From: JAVBTT01 sp031550325
Lineage (GTDB): Bacteria > Bacillota > Clostridia > Oscillospirales > UBA929
DNA: 64,000 bases
Assembly: GCA_031550325.1 (NCBI GenBank)
Contig: JAVBOR010000026.1
Location: 1-64,000, forward strand
Reading direction: 5' to 3'
In this document: positions 52,017 to 61,625 of the stretch, one piece after another
Layout: each line of letters opens with the position of its first letter
Numbering within the stretch: position 1 is the stretch's first letter
Made by a program: the position numbers and the translations under genes
The notes under the pieces: generated by a model
Databases searched by the model: none
What the model was told of the DNA's origin: nothing
The model's input: the letters and a program-made list of their open reading frames with translations, nothing else

Positions 52017-53749
52017 TGGCCCGGATTGAGCGGCTGCCGCCGCAGGTGGCCAACCTTATTGCCGCCGGAGAGGTGGTCGAGCGCCCGGCTTCGGTGATCA
52101 AAGAGCTCGTCGAAAACGCCGTCGACGCCGGTTCAACGCTGATCACCGTGGAGATCAGGCGCGGCGGAGCCTCCTTGATGCGCGTGACCGACAACGGCTG
52201 CGGCATCGCGCCCGATCAGGCGGGCACGGCGTTTTTGCGCCATGCCACGTCCAAGATCAGGACGCAGGAGGATCTGTTTGAGGTCAAAACGCTTGGCTTT
52301 CGCGGAGAGGCGCTGGCCGCGATTGCCGCGGTGTCGCGCATTGAGCTGTTTTCACGCGAGCGCGGCGCGAGTGCGGGCGTCTCGCTGTCGCTGGAGGGCG
52401 GCTCCGTCACGGAGCAGACCGAGTGCGGATGCCCCGAGGGGACGACGGTTCTGGTGCGCGAGCTCTTTTTCAACACACCCGCGCGGCAGAAGTTTCTCCG
52501 GCGCGACGCCACCGAGGCTGCCCACGTGCAGGAGACCGTGACCCGCGCCGCGATGGCGCACCCCGAAATCTCGTTCAGGCTGATCAAGGACGGGGCGCAG
52601 AGCCTGCATACGCCGGGAAACGGCGTGCTGCTCGACTGCCTGTACAGTGTCTATGGCAGCGAGTTTGCCCGGTCGCTGCTCGCCGTGGAAAGTCAGGCGG
52701 TCAGCGGTTTTGTCGGAAAGCCCGAGGCGGCGCGCCAGTCGCGCGCCATGCAGTTCTTTTTGCTCAACGGCAGGCCGGTGCGCTCCCGCACCCTGACAGC
52801 GGCGCTGGAGGAGGCCTATAAAAACGAGCTTCCCGCCGGACGGGTTCCGGTGTGCGTGCTTCATCTGCACTTGCCCTACGACAGCGCCGACGTCAATGTG
52901 CATCCGGCCAAGCTGGAGGTCAGGTTTACCAGAGAACGCGACGTTTTTGACATGGTCTATTTCGCGGTCAAAAACGCGCTTGAAAGTGACAGTTCCCGCC
53001 CTGAACTGACGCTGGCAGCGCCGAAAACGGCGGCGCTGAGCTTTTCTGCGCCGCCTGCCGACGCCGGCGCGCCGGCGCTTCCTGGGCAGAGGGCGATGTC
53101 CGTGCGCGACCCCTGGACGGCGGGAGAGCCGATTGTTTGGCATGGCCTTGTTCCTCCGCCCGCGCCACAGGCTTCTGTTTTGCCCGGGCTGCGGTCCTGG
53201 CGGTACATTGGCGAGGCGCTCGGCGGCTTTTTGCTCGTCGACGACGGCGAGGCGCTTGTGCTCATCGACAAGCACGCCGCGCACGAGCGCATCTTGTTTG
53301 AGCGGCTCAAGGCGGCGCAGGAGAGCCCTATGGCCCAAATGCTGCTGTCGCCCGAGGCTGTTGCGCTGTCGGCTGCTGAATGCGATGCGCTGCTGGAGTC
53401 GTCCGGCCTGCTGAGTGAGTTGGGTTTTGTTTTTGAGCTGTTTGGGCCGTCATCGCTTCTGCTGCGCGCGCTTCCCGACGTTTTGGAGGCCGAGAACCCG
53501 GCGGCTCTGCTGACAGAGCTGGCGGCGCTTCTTTTGAGCGGCAGGCGCAGCGCGACGCTCCGCGACGACGTGCTGGAGCTTGTGGCCTGCAAAGCGGCCG
53601 TCAAGCTTGGCGGCGGCGGCAGCGATGGCGATTTGCGGGCGCTTTGCCAAACGGTGATGGAGACCCCGACGCTGCGGCACTGTCCGCATGGCCGGCCCGT
53701 CGCCATCGAGCTGACGCGAGACAGGCTGAAGAGGCAGTTTGGCCGATGA
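52016..53749 (+). CDS. mutL: DNA mismatch repair protein MutL
   Basis: GHKL ATPase and nicking endonuclease. The N-terminus has VANLIAAGEVVERPASVIKE, DNGCGI, HATSKI and LGFRGEALAAIAA. The C-terminal half holds the metal motif D418KHAAHERILFE, matching DQHA-x2-E-x4-E of endonuclease-active MutL with Q replaced by K. The 577 residues are slightly short because of a shortened linker. Its stop overlaps the miaA start. Confidence 0.97.
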   Translation: MARIERLPPQVANLIAAGEVVERPASVIKELVENAVDAGSTLITVEIRRGGASLMRVTDNGCGIAPDQAGTAFLRHATSKIRTQEDLFEVKTLGFRGEALAAIAAVSRIELFSRERGASAGVSLSLEGGSVTEQTECGCPEGTTVLVRELFFNTPARQKFLRRDATEAAHVQETVTRAAMAHPEISFRLIKDGAQSLHTPGNGVLLDCLYSVYGSEFARSLLAVESQAVSGFVGKPEAARQSRAMQFFLLNGRPVRSRTLTAALEEAYKNELPAGRVPVCVLHLHLPYDSADVNVHPAKLEVRFTRERDVFDMVYFAVKNALESDSSRPELTLAAPKTAALSFSAPPADAGAPALPGQRAMSVRDPWTAGEPIVWHGLVPPPAPQASVLPGLRSWRYIGEALGGFLLVDDGEALVLIDKHAAHERILFERLKAAQESPMAQMLLSPEAVALSAAECDALLESSGLLSELGFVFELFGPSSLLLRALPDVLEAENPAALLTELAALLLSGRRSATLRDDVLELVACKAAVKLGGGGSDGDLRALCQTVMETPTLRHCPHGRPVAIELTRDRLKRQFGR

Positions 53750-54621
53750 CAGACCTTTTATGTGTGGTCGGCCCGACCGCTTCGGGAAAGACAGGGCTCT
53801 CCATTGAGCTGGCGCTGCGGTATGGCGGCGAGGTCGTGTCCTGTGACTCCATGCAGGTGTACCGTGGAATGGACATCGGGACAGCCAAGCCATCGGCCGA
53901 AGAGCGGCGGGGCGTGCCCCACCATATGCTGGACGTTGTGCCGCCGGACTTTGCCTACTCCGCAGGGCAGTACGCAAAGCAGGCTGACGCCTGTGTCCGG
54001 GACATTCTGGAGCGGGGGAAACTGCCCATTGTCTGCGGGGGAACCGGGCTGTACCTCAAAGCGCTCTGCGGAGGAATGGCCGATCTGCCCGACTGCCCGC
54101 GGCTCGACCACGGGCCGGACGCTTACGAGCGGCTTTGTCAGGTTGACCCTGAGGCGGCCGCCCGCCTGTTGCCCCGTGATCAAAAGAGAATCGGCCGCGC
54201 GCTCGACGTCTATTGCGCGACAGGAATCCCGCTGTCCGAGCATCAGAGACAAACCGCGCCGCCCAGCTACCGCCCGCGCTGTGTCGGCATCGGTCTGGAG
54301 CGGCAGGAGCTTTACGCGCGTATCGACAGGCGCGCGGACGACATGCTGGCGCACGGGCTTGTCGAGGAGGTTCGGGCCTTGCTCGCCGGCGGCCTTTCCC
54401 GCGGCGCGACGTCCATGCAGGCGCTGGGGTATAAAGAGGTCGCGGCGTATCTTGACGGGCAAGCGTCTCTGGAGGCGGCGGCTCTGCGCATCAAGCAGGG
54501 GACAAGGCGGTACGCCAAGCGCCAGATGACCTGGTTTTCCCGCCAAAACGACGTTTATTGGATAAAAGGAAATTTTTTCAATAACGTGAATATTTTTGTA
54601 GAAAACATATTCCATATATGA
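53746..54621 (+). CDS. miaA: tRNA dimethylallyltransferase MiaA
   Basis: Isopentenylates A37 of UNN-reading tRNAs, giving the substrate of MiaB. P-loop GPTASGKTGLSIELA, SCDSMQVYRGMDIGTAKP and GGTGLYLKAL are standard; the C-terminal KQGTRRYAKRQMTWFSRQ is the tRNA-binding end. Length 291 aa is normal. The start overlaps mutL by 4 bases. Confidence 0.97.
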   Translation: MTDLLCVVGPTASGKTGLSIELALRYGGEVVSCDSMQVYRGMDIGTAKPSAEERRGVPHHMLDVVPPDFAYSAGQYAKQADACVRDILERGKLPIVCGGTGLYLKALCGGMADLPDCPRLDHGPDAYERLCQVDPEAAARLLPRDQKRIGRALDVYCATGIPLSEHQRQTAPPSYRPRCVGIGLERQELYARIDRRADDMLAHGLVEEVRALLAGGLSRGATSMQALGYKEVAAYLDGQASLEAAALRIKQGTRRYAKRQMTWFSRQNDVYWIKGNFFNNVNIFVENIFHI

Positions 54622-54668
54622 TATACTACCGACTATGCCGGAGTATACAATGTTGGGGGAAGAGAAAA

Positions 54669-54923
54669 ATGCAAAAAAACACGAATTTACAGGATCTTTT
54701 TCTGAATGCCGCGAGACGGGACCGGACACCGGTGACGTTGTTTTTGATAAACGGCTTTCAAATCAAGGGTCTTGTACGGGGTTTTGACAACTTTACGGTT
54801 GTTGTGGACAGCGAAGGCAAGCAGCAACTCATCTACAAATCCGCCATTTCTACCATTTGTCCGTCGCGCCCTGTCAAATTGACCGAAGAGGCCGAGGCGG
54901 ACGTTGAGGCGGTTCCGGTCTGA
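54669..54923 (+). CDS. hfq: RNA chaperone Hfq
   Basis: Hexameric Sm-like RNA chaperone. Sm1 is PVTLFLINGFQIKGLVRGFD with FTVVVDSEG; Sm2 is QLIYKSAISTI. The Sm2 histidine of the common YKHAIST form is Ser58 here. Q8 (TNLQDLFL) is kept. The C-terminus is a short acidic tail. ATG 54669 follows TTGGGGGAAGAG. The AT-rich end of miaA just upstream may hold a promoter of its own (TATACT at 54620-54625). Confidence 0.95.
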   Translation: MQKNTNLQDLFLNAARRDRTPVTLFLINGFQIKGLVRGFDNFTVVVDSEGKQQLIYKSAISTICPSRPVKLTEEAEADVEAVPV

Positions 54924-54927
54924 TTCC

Positions 54928-56136
54928 ATGAAAAATCAAGGCGTATGGGTAACGCGCATCACCGCGCTGGTGCTCTGTCTTTTTGTCTGTGTGTTTATGG
55001 GCTATCACGTGTTGCGCGCGCTTGCCGAGCCCATTGCCACCGCCACGGCGGTTTTGCTCCCCACCGAGGAAACCGCGACGTTCAGCGGCGTGGTGGTGCG
55101 CGACGATGTCCGGCTGGACATGCCCGATGGCGTCATTGACTTGCAGGTGGGCGAAGGGGAGCGCGTGTCCAGAGGTCAGGTTCTCGCCGTGACGTATGCC
55201 GATGCCGGTACAAAGCTCATCTATCAGCAGTTGCGCGCGCTTGAGCGCAGCCGCGACCGGCTGGAGACCGTCAGGAGCAGCGAGGTGAGCGTGATGAGCG
55301 CCGTGTCGATGGACAAGCTCATCCGGCAGCAGATCGTGCAGGTGGCAGGCGATGTGGGAAAGGGAGATCTGCGCGCGGCGGACGCCTCCGGAGAGCAGAT
55401 GAAGGCCCTGTTGTTCCAGCGGGAATATGCGTTTGGAAACATTCAGAACCTGGACGGCGCCATTGCGCGTCTCGACGAGGAAATTGCGTTGTTCGAGAGC
55501 GATGTGTCGGATGTTACGCAGTCGATGCATGCGCCCGAGGCCGGGCTGTTTTCCACGCAGGTGGACGGGCTGGAAAGCGTCTGGACGCCCGCCGGGCTGG
55601 CGGAACTCACAACACAGGACGCCGTTGAAAAGATGAAAGTCGGCGGACAGACCCTGTCGGGAAACACCGGCAAGCTCGTCTTCGGCATGGAGTGGTATCT
55701 TGTGACGGTGCTGGACGAGGAGGTTGCCGACGCGCTGAAGCAGAGCGCTTTTATTCGGCTCGGGCTGCCCCTGGAGCTCACGATGCGCGTGGCGTATATG
55801 TCGGCTCCGGTTGAGGGAAAGCGCGCTGTCACCTTTGCGAGCAAAGGGGCGCTTGCCGACGTGGCCGGTCTGCGCGTTGCGGACGGGGAGATTGTGCTGG
55901 CCGAGAACAAAGGGCTGCGCGTCCCGAAGGAGGGAATGCGCGTCGATGAAGACGGGAACTCCTACGTGTACTGCGTCGTCATGACCCAGGTGGTCAAGAA
56001 AAAGGTCGACGTCATCGCCGAAGTCCAGCGGGAAAACTATTTTCTCGTGAAATATGACCCCGGCAAAGGTCTGCAGCCGGGCGACGAAATTATTACGGTC
56101 GGAAAAGATCTGTACGATGGGAAGATCATTCGGTGA
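54928..56136 (+). CDS. HlyD-like membrane-anchored adaptor protein
   Basis: A 402-residue protein with an N-terminal membrane anchor (VTRITALVLCLFVCVFMGYH). A split barrel-sandwich/lipoyl-like domain (FSGVVVRDDVRLDMPDGVID, VGEGERVSRGQVLAVTY) flanks a coiled coil of about 120 residues (IYQQLRALERSRDRLETVRS). The C-terminus (YDPGKGLQPGDEIITVGKDL) matches periplasmic-adaptor style. No pump gene adjoins it. Its stable place before yggS-sepF hints at an envelope role. Start ATG 54928, four bases after hfq. Confidence 0.8.
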   Translation: MKNQGVWVTRITALVLCLFVCVFMGYHVLRALAEPIATATAVLLPTEETATFSGVVVRDDVRLDMPDGVIDLQVGEGERVSRGQVLAVTYADAGTKLIYQQLRALERSRDRLETVRSSEVSVMSAVSMDKLIRQQIVQVAGDVGKGDLRAADASGEQMKALLFQREYAFGNIQNLDGAIARLDEEIALFESDVSDVTQSMHAPEAGLFSTQVDGLESVWTPAGLAELTTQDAVEKMKVGGQTLSGNTGKLVFGMEWYLVTVLDEEVADALKQSAFIRLGLPLELTMRVAYMSAPVEGKRAVTFASKGALADVAGLRVADGEIVLAENKGLRVPKEGMRVDEDGNSYVYCVVMTQVVKKKVDVIAEVQRENYFLVKYDPGKGLQPGDEIITVGKDLYDGKIIR

Positions 56137-56238
56137 CGCCGGCGCAGGCAGGATGTCTGCGCCGACGTTGCCGCCGGGGTGCTCGCGCTTATGGGGCGGG
56201 CGCCTCTTTTCATATCAAAGTTCGGAGGAGGAAACGCT

Positions 56239-56970
56239 GTGGACAACATTGCCGATCGCGTAAGCGCCGTGCGGGCAAAAGTGGCTGCCGCCGCGCTCAG
56301 CGTCGGCCGGGACCCGGCCGAGGTGACTTTTTTGGCCGCGACCAAGGTTCAAACAGTTGACAGAATCCGCGCCGCCATTGTGGCCGGCGTGGACGCTGTG
56401 GGGGAAAACCGCGTGCAGGAAATGCTGGACAAAATGGATGCGTACCGGGGCGTGCCGCTGCACTTCATCGGTCGTCTGCAGCGCAACAAGGCCAAGTTTG
56501 TGGTGGGGCGGGTCGACCTGATTCAGTCCATCGACTCCTTGCAGCTGGCGCAGACGGTCAGCAGGCTGGCCCAGGAGCGGGAACTTGTTCAGGACGTGCT
56601 GGTTGAGGTCAACATCGGCGGGGAGCTCAGCAAGGGAGGGTTTGAACCCGAGGCGCTGCGGGAGGCCGCCATACAGGTTGCGCGCCTTGACGCGGTCTGC
56701 CTGCGCGGGCTGATGTGTATTCCGCCCTATGGTCTGCCCGAGCACGAACAGGAAATACTATTTTTGAGAATGCGAGATTTTTTTGTTGACATAAGGCAGA
56801 GCATCTGTGATAATACAATTATGGGTTATTCTACACCCAGATCGTTTGATACGCTGTCCATGGGGATGAGTGATGACTTTGAACTGGCTGTACGATGCGG
56901 CTCCACGCTGGTGCGTGTGGGCAGCGCTGTCTTTGGCCTGCGTCCCGCGGCCGCTGGCCCGGCGGGATAG
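56239..56970 (+). CDS. yggS: YggS-family pyridoxal phosphate homeostasis protein
   Basis: PLP-binding protein of alanine racemase-like fold, 243 residues. The PLP lysine is in FLAATKVQ; GENRVQE, HFIGRLQRNKAKF and MGMSDDFELAVRCGSTLVRVG are signatures. Starts at GTG 56239 with TCGGAGGAGG upstream; family members begin at this point. It corresponds to Bacillus ylmE, upstream of sepF. Confidence 0.95.
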   Translation: MDNIADRVSAVRAKVAAAALSVGRDPAEVTFLAATKVQTVDRIRAAIVAGVDAVGENRVQEMLDKMDAYRGVPLHFIGRLQRNKAKFVVGRVDLIQSIDSLQLAQTVSRLAQERELVQDVLVEVNIGGELSKGGFEPEALREAAIQVARLDAVCLRGLMCIPPYGLPEHEQEILFLRMRDFFVDIRQSICDNTIMGYSTPRSFDTLSMGMSDDFELAVRCGSTLVRVGSAVFGLRPAAAGPAG

Positions 56971-56998
56971 AATTGTTTGTTGAATTGGGAGGACCATC

Positions 56999-57436
56999 AT
57001 GGGTTTTTTGGACGAGCTTAAGAGAATTACAAAACTGACTCCGGAAGATGACGAGGATACCTTTACAGATTTTACCCAGCCGGAGCCCCGGTCGCGCGCG
57101 GCGGCCAATGAAAGCGGACGGTATCAGGACAAAGTCCTGAACATCCACACAACCACGCAACTGCAGGTTGTGCTGGTGCAGCCGGAGCACTTTGAAAGCG
57201 CCTCGGACATCGCCGACCACCTGCGCGAACGCCGCACCGTGGTGCTGAACCTGGAAAAGGCGCACCGTGACGCTATCCGCCGTCTGGTTGATTTTCTGTC
57301 CGGTGTCGTATACGCGCAGGGCGGGAAGATCAAGCCCGTGGCAAAGAATACATACATCATTACGCCCTACAATGTGGACATCATGGGCGGCGATTTGATG
57401 GATGAGCTTGAGAGCAACGGCTTTTACGTATTATAG
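56999..57436 (+). CDS. sepF: Cell division protein SepF
   Basis: Membrane-tethering partner of FtsZ. An amphipathic N-terminal helix (MGFLDELKRI), an acidic linker and the SepF core (VVLVQPEHFESASDIADHLR, VVLNLEKAHRDAIRRLVDFL, AQGGKIKPVAKNTYIITPYN) make 145 residues. TTGGGAGG precedes the ATG. Follows yggS by 28 bases. Confidence 0.97.
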   Translation: MGFLDELKRITKLTPEDDEDTFTDFTQPEPRSRAAANESGRYQDKVLNIHTTTQLQVVLVQPEHFESASDIADHLRERRTVVLNLEKAHRDAIRRLVDFLSGVVYAQGGKIKPVAKNTYIITPYNVDIMGGDLMDELESNGFYVL

Positions 57437-57532
57437 GGCGCTGCCGGACCGATGTTTAGCAAAGCGCCGCAAAGGCGCCCGCTTTGCCGGTGAGGCGTGT
57501 TTTGCCTTACCGTTTCTGGGGAGGGAATCGAT

Positions 57533-58354
57533 ATGCTGACGCCGCAGGAAGTTCAGGACAAGAAGTTCAAGCAGGCCTTTGTCGGCGGCTACGACATGGC
57601 CTCTGTGGATGATTTTCTGGAGGCGCTGACGCAGGATTATGCACAGCTATATAAAGAAAACGCCGTACTCAAAAGCAAAATGAAGCTGCTGGTCGGCAAG
57701 GTCGAGGAATACCGCAGCAGTGACGACACGATCCGGCAGGCCTATCTGGCCATCAAAAAGCAGGCGGATGAAGAGCTTCAGACTGCCCGCGAGGAGGCCA
57801 GACGCATTGTCGAGGACGCAAGCGGAGAGGCAGGAAGCGTCAAGGGCAAGCTTTCCGATCAGATCAAGCTGGAGGAGCGCCGCCTGGCGGAGGCCAAAGA
57901 GCAGACGGGCGCTTTTGTCGGTGCCCTGCGTGAGCTGTATGCTTCGCAAATGGATAAGTTGAGCTTTATTCCGCTGATGGAGTTTGTCGATACGCCCAAA
58001 CAGCGTCGCGAGGAGCAAATGCTGAGCGCCGCGCTGGAGATTGAGCATTCGGTTTCCGAGCAGATCAGGGCTGCCGAAGCCGAGGAAGAGGACGAGAGCA
58101 CACAGACCTTTTTGCTGGGTGCCGAAGAGCCGGCGTCAACAGGCGGAGCCGTGACGCAGGAGGCGCTGGAGCAAAAGCAGGAGGAAATCTTGAACTCGTT
58201 TGAGATCAAGTATCCGCCCGGAGCGCTTGGGGAGTACGAGAGCTTCGCGCAGCGCGAGGACGACACCGAGATTCCGCGCCCGAAGTATGAGTTCCCCGGC
58301 ATTGAGCTCCAGTTTGGCCACGGCATTGATCAGCAGAAGACTGCAAAAAAGTAA
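57533..58354 (+). CDS. divIVA: DivIVA-domain protein
   Basis: Coiled-coil polar/septal scaffold. The N-terminal domain MLTPQEVQDKKFKQAFVGGY, then DMASVDDFLEALTQDYAQLY, is the DivIVA signature. A coiled coil follows to about 200, and the C-terminal 80 residues are acidic and unusual, ending in YEFPGIELQFGHGIDQQK. ATG 57533 has TGGGGAGGG upstream. A GCAAAGCG/CGCTTTGC hairpin lies in the gap after sepF (57459-57487). Confidence 0.95.
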   Translation: MLTPQEVQDKKFKQAFVGGYDMASVDDFLEALTQDYAQLYKENAVLKSKMKLLVGKVEEYRSSDDTIRQAYLAIKKQADEELQTAREEARRIVEDASGEAGSVKGKLSDQIKLEERRLAEAKEQTGAFVGALRELYASQMDKLSFIPLMEFVDTPKQRREEQMLSAALEIEHSVSEQIRAAEAEEEDESTQTFLLGAEEPASTGGAVTQEALEQKQEEILNSFEIKYPPGALGEYESFAQREDDTEIPRPKYEFPGIELQFGHGIDQQKTAKK

Positions 58355-58447
58355 GACGACCAATACACGGCATGAGAGTTTCGGTCTTTTCGCCGGAGCC
58401 TCATGCCCTTTGTTTTTTTTGCAGAAAAACTTGGAAAGAAGGGTTGA

Positions 58448-59410
58448 TTGAATGTCTATGACGGTTTTGCCCTTGGCGCCGCGCGTGAAGGTGTTCTCAT
58501 AGACGTCCGGCTGGCGGACCCCTTTGGGAGGGACGGTGAAAAGCTGGCGGCCGGCGCGCACGCAAAATTTGGTCAAAATGTCGTCAGGTGGCTTGGGAAA
58601 GGGTTTACAAAGCCCGACTGGGTCTTCGTCTTTGAAGAGCATGGCGACATCGTCGGGGGCGCTGCCTTTAACGAGTTTGAGCCCATGGAGCTCTCTGTGC
58701 TGGACTTCACGCTGGACGGCGCGTATAAGAGCGACGGAAGCGGCTTGCTCGAAGAAAGCGTCCGGCTTGCGCTGAGGCCCGGCATGCGCACGGTGGACTA
58801 TACGCTTTACAACGACACGGCAGATTTTGAGGAGATTCGCGAGATTTTTCTGGCGGCGGGGTTTACCGTGTGCCAGAATAAGCTCTCCTTTGTGTTTACA
58901 AAGGAGAGCCTCGACGAGGTTTCGAGCGCGCTGACCATGAAGCCCTTGACGCAGCTGGACGAAATGACATTCGTGCAAGCCGTCGCGCGCGTGACCGAGT
59001 CGACTCTCGACGGGAAAATGGCTGCCGACGCGCTGCGCTTCGGCGCGCTGGCGGCTGCCCAGACGTATGTCGACGGGCTCAGGCGGCTTGACAACCGGCC
59101 GGAATGGTGGAAGCTTGCCTGCGACGAACACGGCGAGTTTGTCGGGCTCATCGTTCCGCAAAAGCTTGGGGAGCGCGTCGGCGCGATCAACTACATAGGC
59201 GTCGCGCCCGAAAAGCGCGGGCGCGGATATGTGCTTGAGCTTTTGCGCGAAGGGACGCGCACGCTCCTGAGCGCCGGTGTGACCAAGGTGATTGCCGATA
59301 TCGACGTGCACAACGCGCCGATGGACGACGCGCTGCGCAGGGTCGGATACGATTTTGACTGCGAGGAGTGTGTGTTGGAAAAACGCGTAACGGAAGACGA
59401 GGGCATGTAA
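58448..59410 (+). CDS. GNAT-family N-acetyltransferase
   Basis: A 320-residue protein. The C-terminal half (about 165-315) carries the GNAT acyl-CoA loop VAPEKRGRGYVLELLREGTR. The N-terminal half, with AGFTVCQNKLSFVF, may be a second degenerate GNAT unit. It starts at TTG 58448 after AAGAAGGG; the nearby ATG 58452 is out of frame. Substrate unknown. Confidence 0.83.
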   Translation: MNVYDGFALGAAREGVLIDVRLADPFGRDGEKLAAGAHAKFGQNVVRWLGKGFTKPDWVFVFEEHGDIVGGAAFNEFEPMELSVLDFTLDGAYKSDGSGLLEESVRLALRPGMRTVDYTLYNDTADFEEIREIFLAAGFTVCQNKLSFVFTKESLDEVSSALTMKPLTQLDEMTFVQAVARVTESTLDGKMAADALRFGALAAAQTYVDGLRRLDNRPEWWKLACDEHGEFVGLIVPQKLGERVGAINYIGVAPEKRGRGYVLELLREGTRTLLSAGVTKVIADIDVHNAPMDDALRRVGYDFDCEECVLEKRVTEDEGM

Positions 59411-59433
59411 GAATAAAATGGGAGGGTATTGAG

Positions 59434-59739
59434 ATGATCAGACATTTGGTAAGCTGGCGATTTCAGGAGCATCTGACCGAGGAGCAAAAAGGTGAGTACG
59501 CGCTGAGCATTAAAGAGAAGCTGGAGGCGCTTTGCGACGTCATAGAGGGACTCGAGTCGATGAACGTGATTACGAAGCCTCTGCCTTCCAGCACCTGCGA
59601 AATCATGCTGGAAAGCACGCTGGCCGATCAGGCAGCGCTGGACGCCTATATTAAGCACCCGGATCACCAGAGCGCTGCGCGCTTCATCAACGAGGTGACA
59701 ACGGGGAGAAATGTTCTCGATTTTGAAGTCCGGGGATAG
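59434..59739 (+). CDS. Dabb (stress-responsive alpha/beta-barrel) family protein
   Basis: A 101-residue dimeric alpha/beta-barrel protein, opening MIRHLVSWRFQEHLTEEQKG and ending in HPDHQSAARFINEVTTGRNV. Family members range from stress proteins to polyketide cyclases; this bacterial type has no known role. ATG 59434 has GGGAGGG upstream. A strong terminator follows. Confidence 0.88.
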   Translation: MIRHLVSWRFQEHLTEEQKGEYALSIKEKLEALCDVIEGLESMNVITKPLPSSTCEIMLESTLADQAALDAYIKHPDHQSAARFINEVTTGRNVLDFEVRG

Positions 59740-59763
59740 CTTCGCTGTCTATCGGGGTTTGAT

Positions 59764-59808
59764 CCACGTAGGGCCTGCCGACTAAGGCGGCAGGCCCTAC
59801 GTGGTTTT
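59764..59808 (+). terminator. Terminator after the Dabb gene
   Basis: Perfect 17-bp stem with arms CCACGTAGGGCCTGCCG and CGGCAGGCCCTACGTGG, 7-base loop, then TTTT. It ends the plus-strand run from guaB. Unusually long and perfect for a terminator. Confidence 0.85.
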
Positions 59809-59936
59809 ACGCAAAGGGACGAGGAACAAACTGCTGAAGTGTCAGACTCGGCGCGGAAACCGATATAGGACGGGAGTGCGAAACACTTTTTGGAGTGTCC
59901 GCGAGGGAACAGGCGCACCGCGGCGGCACACTGTTC

Positions 59937-59965
59937 TTGAAAACTCGGCCATTTTGTGATATAAT
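59937..59965 (+). promoter_or_regulatory. Promoter of the stalk-domain gene
   Basis: TTGAAA (59937-59942), 17 bases, perfect TATAAT (59960-59965) with TG upstream (extended -10). It gives a leader of about 55 bases. Confidence 0.85.
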
Positions 59966-60027
59966 CTGGCTTGCCACTAATTCGTCGCAGAATCAAAGTG
60001 GAGATTCATTTTGAAAGGGTGAGTACT

Positions 60028-61554
60028 TTGAAAGCAACCCTCAAGCGCGTCTTGACACTCGGACTGGCGTTGTGCCTGTTGGGAGGACTTGCTGCGCCGG
60101 CGCTGGCGGCCGAAGAGACGCCTGTTCTGATTTCCGCGCCGCTGCCCGACGTTCTGGTCTTTGCGGGAGAGAATGTTGTCGTGTTTGACGATGTCGGCCC
60201 GGAGTTTTCCAGTGACGGCGTGGTTATGCTTCCGCTGCGCAAAGTGATGGAGAGTTTGGGCGCAGACGTGGGCTATGACAACGCCACACGCAAGATTACG
60301 GTCAAGCATGGCGGCACAACGGTTTCGTTTGCCATCGGATCCAAAGTGGCCACAGTTTCCAGCGGAGGAAAAACAGTTGATTACACGATGGCGGCCGCGC
60401 CGATGTATATCTCTGGGCGTACGCTGGTGTCGGGCAGCATGCTGCATGACTGTTTTCAGTTGATGGTGTCTTCCACAACCGGCATGGTGGCCATAAACGA
60501 CCTTGGCGCGCTGGCGGCCGAAATTGACAAAGACTACACCATCATGAACAAAATCATGTCTGTCTCCGCCGATCCTATGGCAACGTATAAGACAACCGGT
60601 ACATACAGCGGAAAGGTCTCAGCCGCGCTCCCGAAGGGAGACGGAACAAACGCAAATCTTTCTCTCCCGCTCGATGGAACCATTTCGATGACCAATCAGG
60701 GCAACAACCTTGCCCTGCAAGCCGCGATGAGCGTCGGACTCGACGGCATCGCGCCGCTGATCCTGGACAAAGAGTCTCAGGACATGATCGCGTTGATCGC
60801 GCCTCTGCTGAAGGACATTAGCGTTCAGGTGCTGTTTAACGAGCAGGGCACGATGTATGTCAGCTGCCCGCTGCTGATGACCCTCCTGTCCCTCGACGCC
60901 GATTGGATCGCCATCGATCTCAAGGAGCTTGGCGTGGACATGTCGCTCATGTCGCCGCAAACCCTTACGTTTGGCCAGCTGATGGCCATGATCATGGACA
61001 TGGAGAGCCAAGTTACGTTCATGAACTACGACATGCTGCAAATCATGCTGACGATGTTTGACGGCGTTTGTTCGGATAAGCGCTTTGTCGTCACCGGGAC
61101 AACCGCCCAGCCGACGTATACGCTGACCATGACCACCGACAGCCTGATCAGCCTTATTTTGACCTCCGCCAACAGCATGCTGCCTGAGGAAGAACAGCTC
61201 ACAAAGAGCGATATCCTTGCAGATCTGGGCGACTTTACGATGAACATGAAAATGTCCTATACCATCACGGGGGCGCACACCTACAAGTCGAGCGTTTCGC
61301 TTTCCATGTCGCTTGCCGCTGACGGCAACAAAGTGACCATGGATGTTACGGGAACCCAGAACTTGCCCGGCAATAGCGCCATGAACCTCACGTTTGCCAT
61401 TGTGACTCCCGAGATGAACGTCTCTGTTTCGATGAAGTATGACCTGAACGTTGTCGAGACTGAAGAGCTGGCGATAACCTCGCCCCCGCCCGGTGCAAAG
61501 ATTGTGACGATCGAGGAGCTTATCAAGGCGTTGGAGCTCGAGCCTGCCGCCTGA
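60028..61554 (+). CDS. Secreted protein with copper amine oxidase N-terminal (stalk) domain
   Basis: A 508-residue exported protein. The signal peptide (LKRVLTLGLALCLLGGLAAP) is cut near ALA-AEE. Residues about 40-150 form a CuAO_N1-like stalk domain (VVMLPLRKVMESLGADVGYD, NATRKITVKHGG). The remaining 350 residues are Met-, Thr- and Ser-rich beta-like sequence with no motif I recognise. Starts at TTG 60028 after AAAGGGTGAG. It has its own promoter and terminator. Expected outside the cell or wall-associated; no anchor is visible. Confidence 0.83.
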   Translation: MKATLKRVLTLGLALCLLGGLAAPALAAEETPVLISAPLPDVLVFAGENVVVFDDVGPEFSSDGVVMLPLRKVMESLGADVGYDNATRKITVKHGGTTVSFAIGSKVATVSSGGKTVDYTMAAAPMYISGRTLVSGSMLHDCFQLMVSSTTGMVAINDLGALAAEIDKDYTIMNKIMSVSADPMATYKTTGTYSGKVSAALPKGDGTNANLSLPLDGTISMTNQGNNLALQAAMSVGLDGIAPLILDKESQDMIALIAPLLKDISVQVLFNEQGTMYVSCPLLMTLLSLDADWIAIDLKELGVDMSLMSPQTLTFGQLMAMIMDMESQVTFMNYDMLQIMLTMFDGVCSDKRFVVTGTTAQPTYTLTMTTDSLISLILTSANSMLPEEEQLTKSDILADLGDFTMNMKMSYTITGAHTYKSSVSLSMSLAADGNKVTMDVTGTQNLPGNSAMNLTFAIVTPEMNVSVSMKYDLNVVETEELAITSPPPGAKIVTIEELIKALELEPAA

Positions 61555-61585
61555 GCAAGCTGGCCTGCGTGTTTGATCTCTACGC

Positions 61586-61625
61586 CTCGAGCCTGCCACT
61601 TTTGCGGCAGGCTCGAGTATTTTTG
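61586..61625 (+). terminator. Terminator after the stalk-domain gene
   Basis: Perfect 12-bp stem CTCGAGCCTGCC/GGCAGGCTCGAG, 8-base loop, then TATTTTTG. Confidence 0.9.
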
